A DNA stretch of 64,000 nucleotides from Pseudomonadota bacterium. GTDB taxonomy: Bacteria > Myxococcota_A > Polyangia > Polyangiales > Polyangiaceae. The position numbers and the translations under genes were made by a program. Where the stretch lies: contig JAEWRL010000009.1 in NCBI GenBank assembly GCA_023398955.1, forward strand, positions 1 through 64,000, in the 5' to 3' direction. Of the stretch, positions 8,524 to 18,109 are shown piece by piece; within the stretch, counting starts at the first letter, position 1; each line of letters begins with the position of its first letter. The notes beneath the pieces are model-generated. The model had not been told where the DNA came from. It saw only the letters and a list, made by a program, of their open reading frames with translations, and ran no database searches.

Positions 8524-11231
8524 CAGAACTCTCCTCGCACGCCCAGGCTTGGAAGGATGGGTACTCCCGTCGAATAGGCCTGCTCGGCGTAGTTGTAGCT
8601 GTAGGAGACGCCTTCGACAGAGGGATTGTTGTAGGCGTTCCAGACATCGAGATAGGTGGTGAGACGCCAGACCTCGAACTGCCAGGCTTTCTCGATGCGG
8701 ACATCGAGCTGGTGAAATGCGGGCAACCGCACGCTGTTCAGCTCGCCTTGCAGGGGGGCGTAAGCGCTCGCGTCGGCCGCGTAGAGCGCCGGGAGGTTCG
8801 GTGCGGCGATAACCGGGGTACTCGGGCGCCCCGAGACCAGGCGGAATCTTGCGCCGAGGTTCCAGCCGCGGCCCAGCTCATAGTTCCCGAGCACGACGAG
8901 GTTGTGCGTCTGGTCCCACTCGAAGAGGCGTTCGGCTCCCGAGGCATCGCCGCGCACGCTTCTCGAGAGGGTGTAGGCGATCCAGCCGAAGAAGCGGCCG
9001 TCGGGCTTATACTCCAGGAGGTTCTCCCATCCGACGACGTAGCCGTCCCCCAGATTCGCGTAGCGCGTCCCGCCCTCCTCGGGCACCGTCACGACGAGGT
9101 CCGTCATGTCCTTGTAGAACCCCTCGCTGCTGAGCTCGATGGCGTCGGTGAACTCCTGCTCGAACCCGAGGGCATAGTGGACGGCCTCGTTGGAGATGAG
9201 CCCTGGGGTCCCGAATACGGTATCCGTCTCGTTGAACTGCGGCGGCTGATGGTAGCGGCCAATCCCGGCTTTCAGGGCCGTCGAGAGAAAGCCAGGGCTC
9301 GAGATCGCATCGGACCGCGTGACGAGCTCGTAGCGGGCGTTCAGACGAGGGCTCAGATCCGCACGCCCCGTGTCCCGGGCGTTGTCGACACGCGCGGAGG
9401 GTATGAGCCGCAAGCGGTCGGTGGGTTGGAGCTCGAGCTCCGTGTACCAGGCGGGCCGAAAGATGGCGACCTCGACGTCCCGCTCGATCGGAGGGCGAGT
9501 CGTGAAAGGGCCGGAGTCGGGCTGGTTGGGATCGGGAGGGCGGGGCGAGCGGATGGACAGCTCGGCGTTTCCGAGGAGCATGTCCATTCCTGCGTTGAGC
9601 TTGACGCCTTTGGCTATGTTCCAGCCCAGCTCCGTGCGCGCTTGAACGGGGTAGTTCGTCAGCTCGAAGCGCAGGGTTCCAATGCCGAAGGCGAGCCGCG
9701 AACGTCCCACGGAGAGGGACGAGTAGAGATTGACGGCGCGACTGAGCTGGGTCTCGTAGAGCCCCTGGAACGTGTGAAAGCCTTGGGCGAAGCTGACGTT
9801 CCCGCCGAATCCCGGGTCGTTGGCGAATGGTTCGTCGAGCAGCAGCTTCACGCGATCATCGGAGCCGTAGAGCCGGAGGCTCAGGCGTGAGTCGCGGTCC
9901 GGCGTGTGGTCGACGATGGCCTGATAGTCGTAGTAGACGGGCGCTGTCGTCACCCCGGCGTCGAAGGATTCGAGGACTGGCCCGATCCAGGCGTCGACCC
10001 AGCTGCGGCGGGCGCCGACGGCGAAGCTCCAGTCCTTGCTCAGCGGCCCCTGAAGCAGCACCCTGCCGTCGATGAGGTCGACCTGGGCCAGCCCGTGGAA
10101 GCAGCCGTGCTTTTCCACGTCGAGGTCCTTCATGTATGGCGCCGTGCAGCGATCGTCCGGCTTTCGGAGCCCGACGTCGACGATGCCCCCCATGACGCGA
10201 CCATAGCGGGCGCTGAAGTTGCCTGGATAGAAGTCGAGGCGATCGAGCAGCTCGGTGGGGATGACGCTGCGCAGCCCCCCAAAGTGGTAGATGCCAGGCG
10301 CTGCGGACCCGTCGATGAAGACCTCGGTGTCCTGCGGTGCCGAGCCCCGCACGATGAGGAGCCCGGACAGGCCCGGTGGGCGCGCAACCCCGGGCAGGCT
10401 TTGGATGCTTAGCAGGGCGTCCCCACTGGCGCCGGGCACCCGACGGATCTGCTCCCTCTCGAGGGAGCGTCGCGTCACCTCTCGAGCCGGCCGCTCCCCC
10501 TCGACGACGATCTCGATGGCATCGGTCTCAGGGCTCAGTCGCAACGTGACCGTGACGGCCTCGCCAGCGACCACCTGCTCGCTCGTCTCCACCGGGGCGA
10601 AGCCGGGCGGGCTAACGCGGATCGAGTACTGCCCGCTTTGCAGCTCAGTGAGGGAGAAGCGCCCCTGTGCGTCGGACCGGGTCTCGATCGCGCGGCCCTG
10701 CTCGTCCCGGACGAGCACAGTGGCGCCGACGAGCGGCGTCTCAGCGCCGGCAATCCTCAGAACACCCTCGAGCGCGCCCTGGCTTGGCGGGGGTGGCTCT
10801 GGCTGGGTGACCTCTGGCTCTGCGAGCTCGAACCGGTAGCGGTATAGGATTCTCACGGGGATCGGCACGCCCGCCCGCTTAGCGGGCGTGAACTCGAAGG
10901 CGAGGGCAGCCGTGCGCGCTGCCTCGTCGAAACCATGTCCGGCTCCCTGGACGACCTCCGCCTGCACGACCTTGCCCGCGGCGTCGATGGTCAACCCGAG
11001 AACGACCTCACCCTCGAGGCCCTGGCGCTCCGCCTCCTCAGGGTAAGGGGCTTCCACGAACCGAATGAGCTCCGGCACTTCTACGGAGACGCCGCTCTCG
11101 CTCTCCGCCGTGGTAGCAGCATCGGCCTCTGCCGCGTTGACGCCCGACTGCGCCGCACTACCGGTTTGTACGAGCAGCGCGGCCAAGCCGGAGGCGGCGC
11201 CGAGCCAACGATGGGGGTGAACACTCTTCAT
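8523..11231 (-). CDS. TonB-dependent receptor with N-terminal TonB C-terminal-like domain
   Basis: A 902-residue outer membrane receptor. After a signal peptide (residues 1-27) comes a TonB C-terminal-type domain (about 50-140; PYPEEAERQGLEGEVVL, FTPAKRAGVPIPVRI). A proline-rich linker, a carboxypeptidase-regulatory-like beta-sandwich (about 155-235), a plug (around LLIVRGSAPQDTEVFIDG) and a 22-strand-type barrel follow, ending in an aromatic/Phe terminus. The plug carries a long ARYGRVMGGIVDV motif typical of the class. The start was placed at the ATG before the signal peptide. The substrate is unknown. Confidence 0.88.
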   Translation of the reverse strand: MKSVHPHRWLGAASGLAALLVQTGSAAQSGVNAAEADAATTAESESGVSVEVPELIRFVEAPYPEEAERQGLEGEVVLGLTIDAAGKVVQAEVVQGAGHGFDEAARTAALAFEFTPAKRAGVPIPVRILYRYRFELAEPEVTQPEPPPPSQGALEGVLRIAGAETPLVGATVLVRDEQGRAIETRSDAQGRFSLTELQSGQYSIRVSPPGFAPVETSEQVVAGEAVTVTLRLSPETDAIEIVVEGERPAREVTRRSLEREQIRRVPGASGDALLSIQSLPGVARPPGLSGLLIVRGSAPQDTEVFIDGSAAPGIYHFGGLRSVIPTELLDRLDFYPGNFSARYGRVMGGIVDVGLRKPDDRCTAPYMKDLDVEKHGCFHGLAQVDLIDGRVLLQGPLSKDWSFAVGARRSWVDAWIGPVLESFDAGVTTAPVYYDYQAIVDHTPDRDSRLSLRLYGSDDRVKLLLDEPFANDPGFGGNVSFAQGFHTFQGLYETQLSRAVNLYSSLSVGRSRLAFGIGTLRFELTNYPVQARTELGWNIAKGVKLNAGMDMLLGNAELSIRSPRPPDPNQPDSGPFTTRPPIERDVEVAIFRPAWYTELELQPTDRLRLIPSARVDNARDTGRADLSPRLNARYELVTRSDAISSPGFLSTALKAGIGRYHQPPQFNETDTVFGTPGLISNEAVHYALGFEQEFTDAIELSSEGFYKDMTDLVVTVPEEGGTRYANLGDGYVVGWENLLEYKPDGRFFGWIAYTLSRSVRGDASGAERLFEWDQTHNLVVLGNYELGRGWNLGARFRLVSGRPSTPVIAAPNLPALYAADASAYAPLQGELNSVRLPAFHQLDVRIEKAWQFEVWRLTTYLDVWNAYNNPSVEGVSYSYNYAEQAYSTGVPILPSLGVRGEF

Positions 11232-11599
11232 GAATCGCGGTGGAATGAACTGCAATTGTCTTCGAGTGGCCCCCATCTCGTCAGACCTTGGCTGCTCATG
11301 GGGCAGAGTCGCTGAGGACGGCAGGGGCCTCCGCGCCAAGGTGGAGGAGCGGCGCAGGGCACCGCGACACCGCAATAGCAGTCGGAAGGCCCGAAAGTAC
11401 ATTTGCATTCGATACTCTGTAACAACCAGTTGCGGAAGCTTAAGGTCGCTGCATATAGTTTGCAATGGCCAAGCCGCTCGGATTCGTCTAGCTCCGGCGG
11501 ACTCTCGTGCTGGCCACGCCGCGCTCGTACTTCGCTTCCTCCACACCGCAATGCACGATGCCTGCCACCGACAGCACTCTCTCAGCCCCAGGACTGCCA
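11232..11599. promoter_or_regulatory. Divergent control region of receptor and carotenoid operon
   Basis: About 370 bases between the receptor gene (-) and crtE (+), with lower GC around 11395-11465 than the neighbouring genes. A sigma-70-like promoter for crtE can be drawn: TTGCGG (11430-11435), 18-base spacer, TATAGT (11454-11459). The CarH-like regulator encoded in the operon would be expected to bind here, but I could not recognise a convincing operator. Confidence 0.4.
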
Positions 11600-12646
11600 A
11601 TGACCGCTCAGCTCTCTGCTTCGCCGGCCACCGTGTCGCTCCCGGAGTTCGATGTCGACACGGTGGCAGCCACTGACTTGGAGTCCGTCGAGGCAGTGAT
11701 GCGCCGCCTCGCGAGAGGCAGCCGTGTCGGTCGCGCGGGGACTATGGTCCTCGAGCAGCTGACTACAGGAGGGAAGCGCTTGCGCGCACGGCTGGCCCTG
11801 CAGATGTGTCACAGCCATGACGTGTCGAGCGACGAAGCCATCCCCTGGGCTGCAGCCGTCGAGCTGCTGCACAACGCGACGCTCGTCCACGACGACGTCC
11901 AGGATGGCGATCGCACGAGGCGTGGTCATCCGACCGTATGGGCCAAACACGGCATCGCCCAAGCCATCAATGCGGGAGATTTGCTCCTCATGTTGCCCTT
12001 CATTGCGATTGGGGAGCTGGGGCGTGAATCGGGACCGCTGATGCTGGAAGTCGCGCGCGCAGCTGCGGAGGCGGTGCGCGGCCAAGCCGAGGAGCTGGGG
12101 CTCCTAGCGAGCGGGCGGCTGGACATGGAGAGCTATCGAGCGGCCGCGGCGGGGAAGACGGGGGCGCTGTTGGCTCTGCCAGTGCGTGGAGCCCTGGTGC
12201 TCTCGGGGCTCCCTTCCGCTCGGATCGATGCCCTCGGGGACCTCTTCGTGGAGCTGGGCATCCTCTTTCAGCTTCAGGATGACGTCGCAGACCTCTTCGG
12301 TGACAAGGGACGTGCGCAGGTTGGCTCGGACATCTGCGAGGGGCGGGTCAGCGCGTTGGTGGTTGCCCAAGCCGAGCTCGAGCCGAGCTCCGTCGGCGAG
12401 CTCCTCGCGATCCTGCACACGCCGCGGGAGGAGACCACAGTGCATCAGATCCTGCACGCAAAACGACTCTTCCGGGAGAGCGGTGCCTTGCGCGCCGTGC
12501 TCGCGCAAATCTGCGAGATTGCTGCCCGTGTCTTGACGGCAGCACCGGTGGCCGCGAATCCCGCGATTCTCGGCACTGCCTCCTCTTTGGTGGATCGGTC
12601 TCTGGCACCGGTTCGCCACCTACTAAACCAGCCAGAGAGGTGGTAG
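11600..12646 (+). CDS. crtE: Geranylgeranyl diphosphate synthase
   Basis: A 348-residue all-alpha trans-prenyltransferase that makes the C20 precursor for carotenoids. It shows the first Asp-rich motif DDVQDGDRTRRG, a second Asp motif QDDVADLFGD, and the TGGKRLRARL lead-in common to polyprenyl synthases. I chose the ATG at 11600; an ATG at 11558 is also in frame. It heads the crtE-crtI-crtB-carH operon and ends three bases before crtI begins. A medium-chain polyprenyl synthase is the alternative, made unlikely by the context. Confidence 0.88.
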   Translation: MTAQLSASPATVSLPEFDVDTVAATDLESVEAVMRRLARGSRVGRAGTMVLEQLTTGGKRLRARLALQMCHSHDVSSDEAIPWAAAVELLHNATLVHDDVQDGDRTRRGHPTVWAKHGIAQAINAGDLLLMLPFIAIGELGRESGPLMLEVARAAAEAVRGQAEELGLLASGRLDMESYRAAAAGKTGALLALPVRGALVLSGLPSARIDALGDLFVELGILFQLQDDVADLFGDKGRAQVGSDICEGRVSALVVAQAELEPSSVGELLAILHTPREETTVHQILHAKRLFRESGALRAVLAQICEIAARVLTAAPVAANPAILGTASSLVDRSLAPVRHLLNQPERW

Positions 12647-12648
12647 CC

Positions 12649-14187
12649 ATGAGTGGACGAGCTCTCGTGATCGGTGCTGGCCTCGGTGGCCTGGCGGCTG
12701 CAGTACGCTTGCGTTCTCTCGGGTATCGAGTCGAGGTGCTCGAAGCCGGCGAGCAAGCGGGTGGGCGGGCCCGTGTCTTCGAGCGGGACGGGTTCCGTTT
12801 CGATGCGGGGCCAACGGTGGTCACGGCCCCGTACCTCTTCGATGAGCTCTTCGAGTGCCTGGGCCGCCAGCGTCAGGATTACGTGCAGTTCGTTCCCGTG
12901 GATCCCTTCTATAGGGTGACGTTCTCCGACGGCAGCCGCTTCGACTACGTGCGCGACGAGAAGGAGCTGCTCGCGCAGATTGAGTCATTGTCGCCCGGTG
13001 ACGTGGACGGCTACCGACGCCTCGCCGCCCATGCCGAGCGCATCTTCGAGACGGGCTACGTGCGCCTGGCAGACAAACCCTTCGGGCGCCTCGGCGACAT
13101 GCTGCGCATCACCCCGGATCTGGTGCGACTCTCTGCCTACCGCAGCGTCTACTCCCTCGTGTCGCGGTACGTGAAGGATGAGAGGCTCCGCCAGGTCTTC
13201 AGCTTCGAGCCGTTGTTGATCGGCGGCAACCCACTCCGGGTCCCAGGCATCTACCTGCTCATCCACTGGCTGGAGCGCAAGTGGGGGGTCCACTATGCCC
13301 TCGGGGGCACCGGGGCACTCGTGCAGAGCTTGGTGCGCCTGCTGGCAGAGTTCGACGTCCCCGTGCGTCTTGGGGCTTCGGTGCAACGGATCGCAGTGGA
13401 AGGGGGCGCCGTGAGCGGGGTCCATCTCTCCACTGGCGAGTTCCTTCCTGCCAAGATCGTCGTCAGCAACGCGGATCCGACAATCGTTCACACGCGTCTG
13501 ATCGAGCCGAAGTGGCTCCGGCGGAATACGCCGCAGCGTGCCCTGGCAAAGCGACACTCGATGAGCCTGTTCGTCGGCTATTTTGGCACGAATCGGCGCT
13601 ATCCGGAGACGAAGCATCACACCATCGTGCTCGGGCCGCGCTACGGAGAGCTTCTCCGGGACATCTTCGACAGGCGCGTTCTGGCTGAGGATTTCTCCCT
13701 CTACCTTCACGCCCCGGGTCGTAGTGATCCCAACATGGCGCCCGACGGGTGTGACGCCTTCTATGTCCTATCGCCGGTCCCCAATCAGCAGAGCGGCATC
13801 GACTGGGAGAGCGTTGCTGAGCCATACTTCGACAGAATACTCGAGGTGCTCGAACAGCGAGAGCTGCCCGGCCTTCGTCAATCGATCGTGACCCGTTTCT
13901 CTGTCGATCCTCGCTACTTCGAGACCGAGCTCCAGTCCCACGTCGGCGCGGCATTTGGTCTGGAGCCCCGCCTCTCGCAGTCCGCCTACTTTCGCTACCA
14001 CAATGCCTCACCGGACGTTCGCGGGCTCTACTTCGTGGGTGCCAGTACCCACCCTGGTGCAGGCATGCCCGGTGTCCTTTGCTCTGCGAAGGTCCTGGAG
14101 CGTGTCGTGCCGTCCCCGGGACGGCTCTCGGGGCCGATCCCCGCACCATTGGAGCCCCTTGGCTTGGTGAGTGGGACCTCGCCGTGA
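12649..14187 (+). CDS. crtI: Phytoene desaturase
   Basis: A 512-residue flavoprotein with an N-terminal Rossmann motif VIGAGLGGLAAAVRL, the GGRARVFE FAD motif, and the C-terminal bacterial-type signature GLYFVGASTHPGAGMPGVL. It introduces double bases into phytoene to give neurosporene or lycopene. The ATG at 12649 follows an AGAGAGG ribosome site; a GTG three codons earlier is also possible. Its stop overlaps the crtB start (GTGA), so translation is coupled. Confidence 0.93.
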   Translation: MSGRALVIGAGLGGLAAAVRLRSLGYRVEVLEAGEQAGGRARVFERDGFRFDAGPTVVTAPYLFDELFECLGRQRQDYVQFVPVDPFYRVTFSDGSRFDYVRDEKELLAQIESLSPGDVDGYRRLAAHAERIFETGYVRLADKPFGRLGDMLRITPDLVRLSAYRSVYSLVSRYVKDERLRQVFSFEPLLIGGNPLRVPGIYLLIHWLERKWGVHYALGGTGALVQSLVRLLAEFDVPVRLGASVQRIAVEGGAVSGVHLSTGEFLPAKIVVSNADPTIVHTRLIEPKWLRRNTPQRALAKRHSMSLFVGYFGTNRRYPETKHHTIVLGPRYGELLRDIFDRRVLAEDFSLYLHAPGRSDPNMAPDGCDAFYVLSPVPNQQSGIDWESVAEPYFDRILEVLEQRELPGLRQSIVTRFSVDPRYFETELQSHVGAAFGLEPRLSQSAYFRYHNASPDVRGLYFVGASTHPGAGMPGVLCSAKVLERVVPSPGRLSGPIPAPLEPLGLVSGTSP

Positions 14188-15143
14188 CGACTGCGGAGCT
14201 AGTTGCCGAGAGCCAATCCGTCCTCGAGCGGCATGGCCGAAGCTTCCGCTGGGCGCAGGTTTTCCTGGCGCCGCAGGAGCGAGCCGATGCTGCGGTCGTC
14301 TATGCGTTCTGCCGCTTCGTGGACGACTGCGTCGACGAAGCGCCAAGCCGCGAATCGGCGGAGCGGGCCCTCCTCGAGATCGAGGCGATGGTGCAGGGCT
14401 CCAATCCGTCGTCGGCCCTCGTGCAGGCGTACTTGCAGGTAGCGGAGCGCCGCCGGTTCGGCGTGGGGCCGGCGCTCGACCTGATCGCGGGAGCGCGCAG
14501 CGATCTCGGCGCGGTGCTCATGGACTCCGACGAATCCTTGCGGTTGTACTGCTACCGTGTGGCGGGGACGGTGGGCCTCATGATGGCTGGCGTTCTCGGC
14601 GCGAGCGAGCCAGAAGCCAAGGAGCATGCGGTGCATCTTGGAATGGCCATGCAGCTCACGAACATATGTCGCGACGTGGCGGAAGATTTGGCGCGAGGCC
14701 GGGTCTATCTACCTGCCCCGCGCCTGCACGAGGCGGGCGTCGACCCGGAATCATTGCGAGCTCCTGGTGCAGGGGAGCGCCCGCAGCTGCGGTCCGCCGT
14801 TGCTCGGGTCGTTTCCCAGCTCATCGATGAGGCTGATGGGTACTACGCCTTGGGCCGCGCGGGTTTCAGATATCTGCCGGCGCGTGCCCGCCTCGCCATT
14901 GGGGTTGCCGCACGGCTCTACGAGGCAATTGGGCATAGGCTCCGTGACGGGTTCGCGGCGGACGCCTTGGCGGGGCGGGTGTACGTGCCGATCGGACTCA
15001 AGGTGTGGCTGACCGTTCGTGCTCTGTTGGATTGGCTGGGGACCCTGCGTCTTCGGGACTTCGTTCTCGCGTTCCGCCGGTCTACCGCGCTGACAGCGCC
15101 GTCCGGGGGCGGCGCTGCGCACGCGGGCCCGCGCGCCCCATGA
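14184..15143 (+). CDS. crtB: Phytoene synthase
   Basis: A 319-residue squalene/phytoene synthase that condenses two GGPP molecules. The two Asp-rich motifs are visible: FVDDCVDEA near residue 48 and DVAEDLARGRVYLP near residue 165, the second preceded by the QLTNICRD segment typical of phytoene synthases. The GTG start at 14184 overlaps the crtI stop. The last 20 residues are a low-complexity tail. The stop overlaps the start of the CarH-like gene. Confidence 0.93.
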   Translation: MTTAELVAESQSVLERHGRSFRWAQVFLAPQERADAAVVYAFCRFVDDCVDEAPSRESAERALLEIEAMVQGSNPSSALVQAYLQVAERRRFGVGPALDLIAGARSDLGAVLMDSDESLRLYCYRVAGTVGLMMAGVLGASEPEAKEHAVHLGMAMQLTNICRDVAEDLARGRVYLPAPRLHEAGVDPESLRAPGAGERPQLRSAVARVVSQLIDEADGYYALGRAGFRYLPARARLAIGVAARLYEAIGHRLRDGFAADALAGRVYVPIGLKVWLTVRALLDWLGTLRLRDFVLAFRRSTALTAPSGGGAAHAGPRAP

Positions 15144-16006
15144 CCTATCGCGTCCGGACAGTCGCCGAAATGACGGGGATCCCCCGCAATACGCTGATCG
15201 CATGGGAGCGGCGCTACGGCTTCGTCAGACCGGCGCGCCACGAGAACGGCTATCGCGCCTACAGCGATGAGGACGTAGCGAAGCTGGTGCGCATCAGGAA
15301 CATGACAGGCTCAGGCCTCAGCATCAGTGAGGCCGTTCGGGTCATGGAAGCCGAGGAGCGTGGCAAGGTGGGGCGGGATGACTCCCCAGTCGACCGTGCC
15401 GCCTTCGAGAGCGAGCGCGGGGCATTGCTCGCCGCACTCGTGGAGTACCGCGCCGCCGATGCAGAGCGCATCCTGGCGCACCTCGTTGGGCTGCCTTTCG
15501 AGACGCGGGTCGAGGGGATCTTCTTTCCATTGTTGAGGGAGATCGGCGAACGCTGGGAACGGGGCATCCTCAGTGTCGCCCAGGAACACTTCGCCACCGC
15601 CGTGGTGCGTGATCAAATCTCGAGCATGATGCTCGTGATGGGACAGCGCGGGCGAAGAGCACGCCACGCAGCATGCACGACGCTCCCTGGGGAGCTGCAC
15701 GAGCTCGGCGCGTTGGCGGGAGCCGCTCGGCTGGCGTTGGTAGGCTACCGCGCCACCTATCTGGGTCCGAACCTCCCTGTTGATGAGCTCGCTGAGTTCT
15801 GCCACGGGCAACGTCCCGACCTCGTGTGCATCTCGGCCCTCGTGCGCCAGGAGCGTGCCCTGGTACAAGAGTATGCTCGGACTCTGCGTGCCCGCGCGCC
15901 GACGCGCGCAAGGCTCGTGATTGGCGGGCGGGGCATCAGCATGGATCCACCCCCAAACGTGGAGGGTGTCGAGTTCGTCGTAGATTGGCGCGACTTGATG
16001 ACGTAG
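15140..16006 (+). CDS. carH: CarH-like MerR/B12-binding light-responsive repressor
   Basis: A 288-residue regulator with a MerR-type winged helix (residues 1-70; VRTVAEMTGIPRNTLIAWER) and a cobalamin-binding half. The light-sensing signature W-x9-EH is present (W139, E149, H150). The B12 motif E-x-H-x-x-G (ELHELG, H187) is followed by S232 and GG at 262-263. These are the hallmarks of AdoCbl photoreceptors that repress carotenoid genes in the dark and release DNA on light. Its ATG overlaps the crtB stop, so the repressor would be made from the operon it is predicted to control. Confidence 0.87.
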   Translation: MTYRVRTVAEMTGIPRNTLIAWERRYGFVRPARHENGYRAYSDEDVAKLVRIRNMTGSGLSISEAVRVMEAEERGKVGRDDSPVDRAAFESERGALLAALVEYRAADAERILAHLVGLPFETRVEGIFFPLLREIGERWERGILSVAQEHFATAVVRDQISSMMLVMGQRGRRARHAACTTLPGELHELGALAGAARLALVGYRATYLGPNLPVDELAEFCHGQRPDLVCISALVRQERALVQEYARTLRARAPTRARLVIGGRGISMDPPPNVEGVEFVVDWRDLMT

Positions 16007-16265
16007 TGGCCATCAACGGCCGGCCTCATCCCTCGCGGCAACGCTGCGGTCGATTGTCGCGGGTGGGTATGGGTCGTCCGAACAGTCCAAGGCTCGAGGG
16101 GTGAGGCGGCGGCATGCGCACCAAGAGGTCTGCGCATCCGTCTGTCTGCGTGGGGCTTCCGACGGCGGGACGGTCGCCCTAGGTAAGGCCCACGATTGAT
16201 TGGACGCGCCACGTCAGTGGCCCTGCGGGCGAGCGTCCCGCGATATCCGGAGCAAGGAGTAACCC

Positions 16266-16868
16266 ATGAGCGTTTTGGTTGGAAAGCATGCACCAGATTT
16301 CACGGCTCCGGCCGTGCTAGGCAGCGGGGAAATTGTCGACGCCTTCCGTTTCAGTGAAGTAACGAAGGGCAAGTACGCGCTCGTCTTCTTCTATCCCCTC
16401 GACTTCACGTTCGTTTGCCCCTCAGAGCTCATCGCTGTAGATCATCGGATCGAGGAGTTCAAGAAGCGAAACGTCGAGGTGCTCGGCGTCTCGATCGACT
16501 CCCATCACACCCACAACGCATGGCGTCACACCGCCGTTCAGGACGGAGGGATCGGCCCCGTCAAATTCGCCTTGATTGCAGACATCACCCACGCGATAGC
16601 CAAGGCTTACGATGTCGAGAGTCCTGTCGGCGTCGCCTTTCGCGGCGCGTTTCTGATCGACAAGGGCGGGGTAGTTCGGCACCAGGTGGTCAATGACCTC
16701 CCCTTGGGACGTAACATCGACGAGCTGATCCGCATGGTAGACGCACTCCAGTTCCACGAGGAGCATGGAGAGGTATGTCCGGCGGGGTGGAACAAGGGGC
16801 GGAAGGGGATGAAAGGAACGCGCGAGGGCGTCGCCAGGTACCTGGCCGAGGAGTCTGGGAAGCTCTGA
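16266..16868 (+). CDS. Typical 2-Cys peroxiredoxin (AhpC/Prx1 type)
   Basis: A 200-residue peroxide reductase. The peroxidatic cysteine motif DFTFVCPSE is near residue 52 and the resolving cysteine EVCPAGW near residue 171, as in Prx1-type enzymes. A strong ribosome site AAGGAG ends seven bases before the ATG. It is not overlapped with the carotenoid operon (260-base gap) and faces a diheme peroxidase gene convergently. The electron donor cannot be told. Confidence 0.93.
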   Translation: MSVLVGKHAPDFTAPAVLGSGEIVDAFRFSEVTKGKYALVFFYPLDFTFVCPSELIAVDHRIEEFKKRNVEVLGVSIDSHHTHNAWRHTAVQDGGIGPVKFALIADITHAIAKAYDVESPVGVAFRGAFLIDKGGVVRHQVVNDLPLGRNIDELIRMVDALQFHEEHGEVCPAGWNKGRKGMKGTREGVARYLAEESGKL

Positions 16869-16917
16869 GCGTGTCGTGGGGCTCCGGTGGAGTCGGAGTC
16901 CCGCCGCCGGAATCGCG

Positions 16918-16953
16918 GCCCCAGATTGTCCCCGTGTGAGGAGGATCTGGGGC
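16918..16953. terminator. Bidirectional hairpin between convergent peroxide-defence genes
   Basis: GCCCCAGAT (16918-16926) pairs perfectly with ATCTGGGGC (16945-16953), a nine-base stem with an 18-base loop, between the stops of the peroxiredoxin (16868) and the cytochrome c peroxidase (16964). There is no U-run, so it is a plausible rather than a proven terminator. Confidence 0.5.
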
Positions 16954-16963
16954 GTGGTCCTCG

Positions 16964-18070
16964 TCAGTTCGGGTTCGGCTTTGGTGTCGTCTTGCCGGAG
17001 GGGGGAAGCTCAGGCTGCTTGATGTACTCTGCGGGGATTTCGCCAGTGAGGGTTGCCAAGAACCTGGCGATGAGAGTCACCTGGTCTTCGTCGAGGTCCT
17101 TGCCGAGCTGGTGAGTCCCCATCAGCTTGATCGCGTTCTCGAGCGAGGGCTCGCTGCCGTCGTGGAAGTAGGGGGCTGTCTTCTCGATGTTGCGCAGTGA
17201 CGGGACCTTGAACATCATCTTCTCGGCTTCGTTCTTGGTGACCTCGAAGCGCCCCTGGTCTTTGTCGGCTGGCCACTGTTTCACGGCGCCGAGTCTCTGG
17301 AACATGGTTCCTCCCAGGTACCGCCCGCTGTGGCAGGTTCCGCACCCGGCCTCGACGTAAGCGAGGAAGCCTTTCTTCTCATCGTCCGTCAGAACGCCCT
17401 TGTCGCCTTGCAGGTATCTGTCCCAGCGAGCTGGGGTGACGAGGCGGCGCTCGAAGGCGCCAATGGCTTGCCCAATTGTTTCGATGGTCACCGGCTCTGG
17501 AGCGTCCGGAAAGGCCTCTTTGAAGGACTCGACGTAGCCGGGAATGGAACGTACCAGGGTTACCACCGCCGTGGCATCGGGCATGGCCATCTCGACGGGG
17601 TTCAGTATGGGCAGGGTGGCCTGCTCCTCGACAGTGGCGGCGCGTCCATCCCAGAACTGCGCGAAATGACCGGCCGCGTTGTAGGCAGTCGGGGAGTTCC
17701 GTGTTCCATTCTGGGCCTTGTGTCCCGGCGAGACAGGCTTGTGGTCCACGCCGAACTTCGCCAGATCGTGACAGGTGTTGCAGCTGATGTCGTGATTCTT
17801 CGAGAGTCTGGTATCGTAGTAGAGCTGCCTCCCGAGGGCGATTTTCTCGTCAGTGAGCGGATTCTTCTCGCTCAACATCGCCATGGGCAGGGGCTGGTAC
17901 ATGGTGAGCTGCTCCTCGCCGATCTCGAAGGCTGGTGCCGCTAGCTGCATTGAAGTTGTCGCGAGCGGCTTCGTCTCGGCGGGTCGCTCGTCCTTGTCGC
18001 ATGCCGCAACTACGGCGCCAGCCAGTAGGCTGAAGCCCAAGGTGACTGGAGCATATGTTCGCATTGCCAT
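16964..18070 (-). CDS. Diheme cytochrome c peroxidase (MauG/CcpA family) lipoprotein
   Basis: A 368-residue periplasmic protein that reduces H2O2 with electrons from small c-type cytochromes or donors. Two heme c sites CNTCH and CGTCH are visible, in the two-domain order of bacterial CCPs, with FGVDHKPVSPG and FKVPSLRNIEKTAPYFHDG as family motifs. The leader ends in a lipobox-like VVAAC, so it is probably membrane anchored. A 14-base perfect palindrome lies upstream. It faces the peroxiredoxin gene, which suggests joint peroxide defence. Confidence 0.92.
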   Translation of the reverse strand: MAMRTYAPVTLGFSLLAGAVVAACDKDERPAETKPLATTSMQLAAPAFEIGEEQLTMYQPLPMAMLSEKNPLTDEKIALGRQLYYDTRLSKNHDISCNTCHDLAKFGVDHKPVSPGHKAQNGTRNSPTAYNAAGHFAQFWDGRAATVEEQATLPILNPVEMAMPDATAVVTLVRSIPGYVESFKEAFPDAPEPVTIETIGQAIGAFERRLVTPARWDRYLQGDKGVLTDDEKKGFLAYVEAGCGTCHSGRYLGGTMFQRLGAVKQWPADKDQGRFEVTKNEAEKMMFKVPSLRNIEKTAPYFHDGSEPSLENAIKLMGTHQLGKDLDEDQVTLIARFLATLTGEIPAEYIKQPELPPSGKTTPKPNPN

Positions 18071-18109
18071 TCTCTCCTTGAAAGCCGTGCGGCTCTGTCG
18101 ATCGGGGGG

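Noticed and set aside
8712..9890. 392-codon plus-strand frame opposite the TonB-dependent receptor
   Set aside because: Composition mirrors the receptor's third-position GC; no domain or signal, while the minus-strand receptor is continuous.
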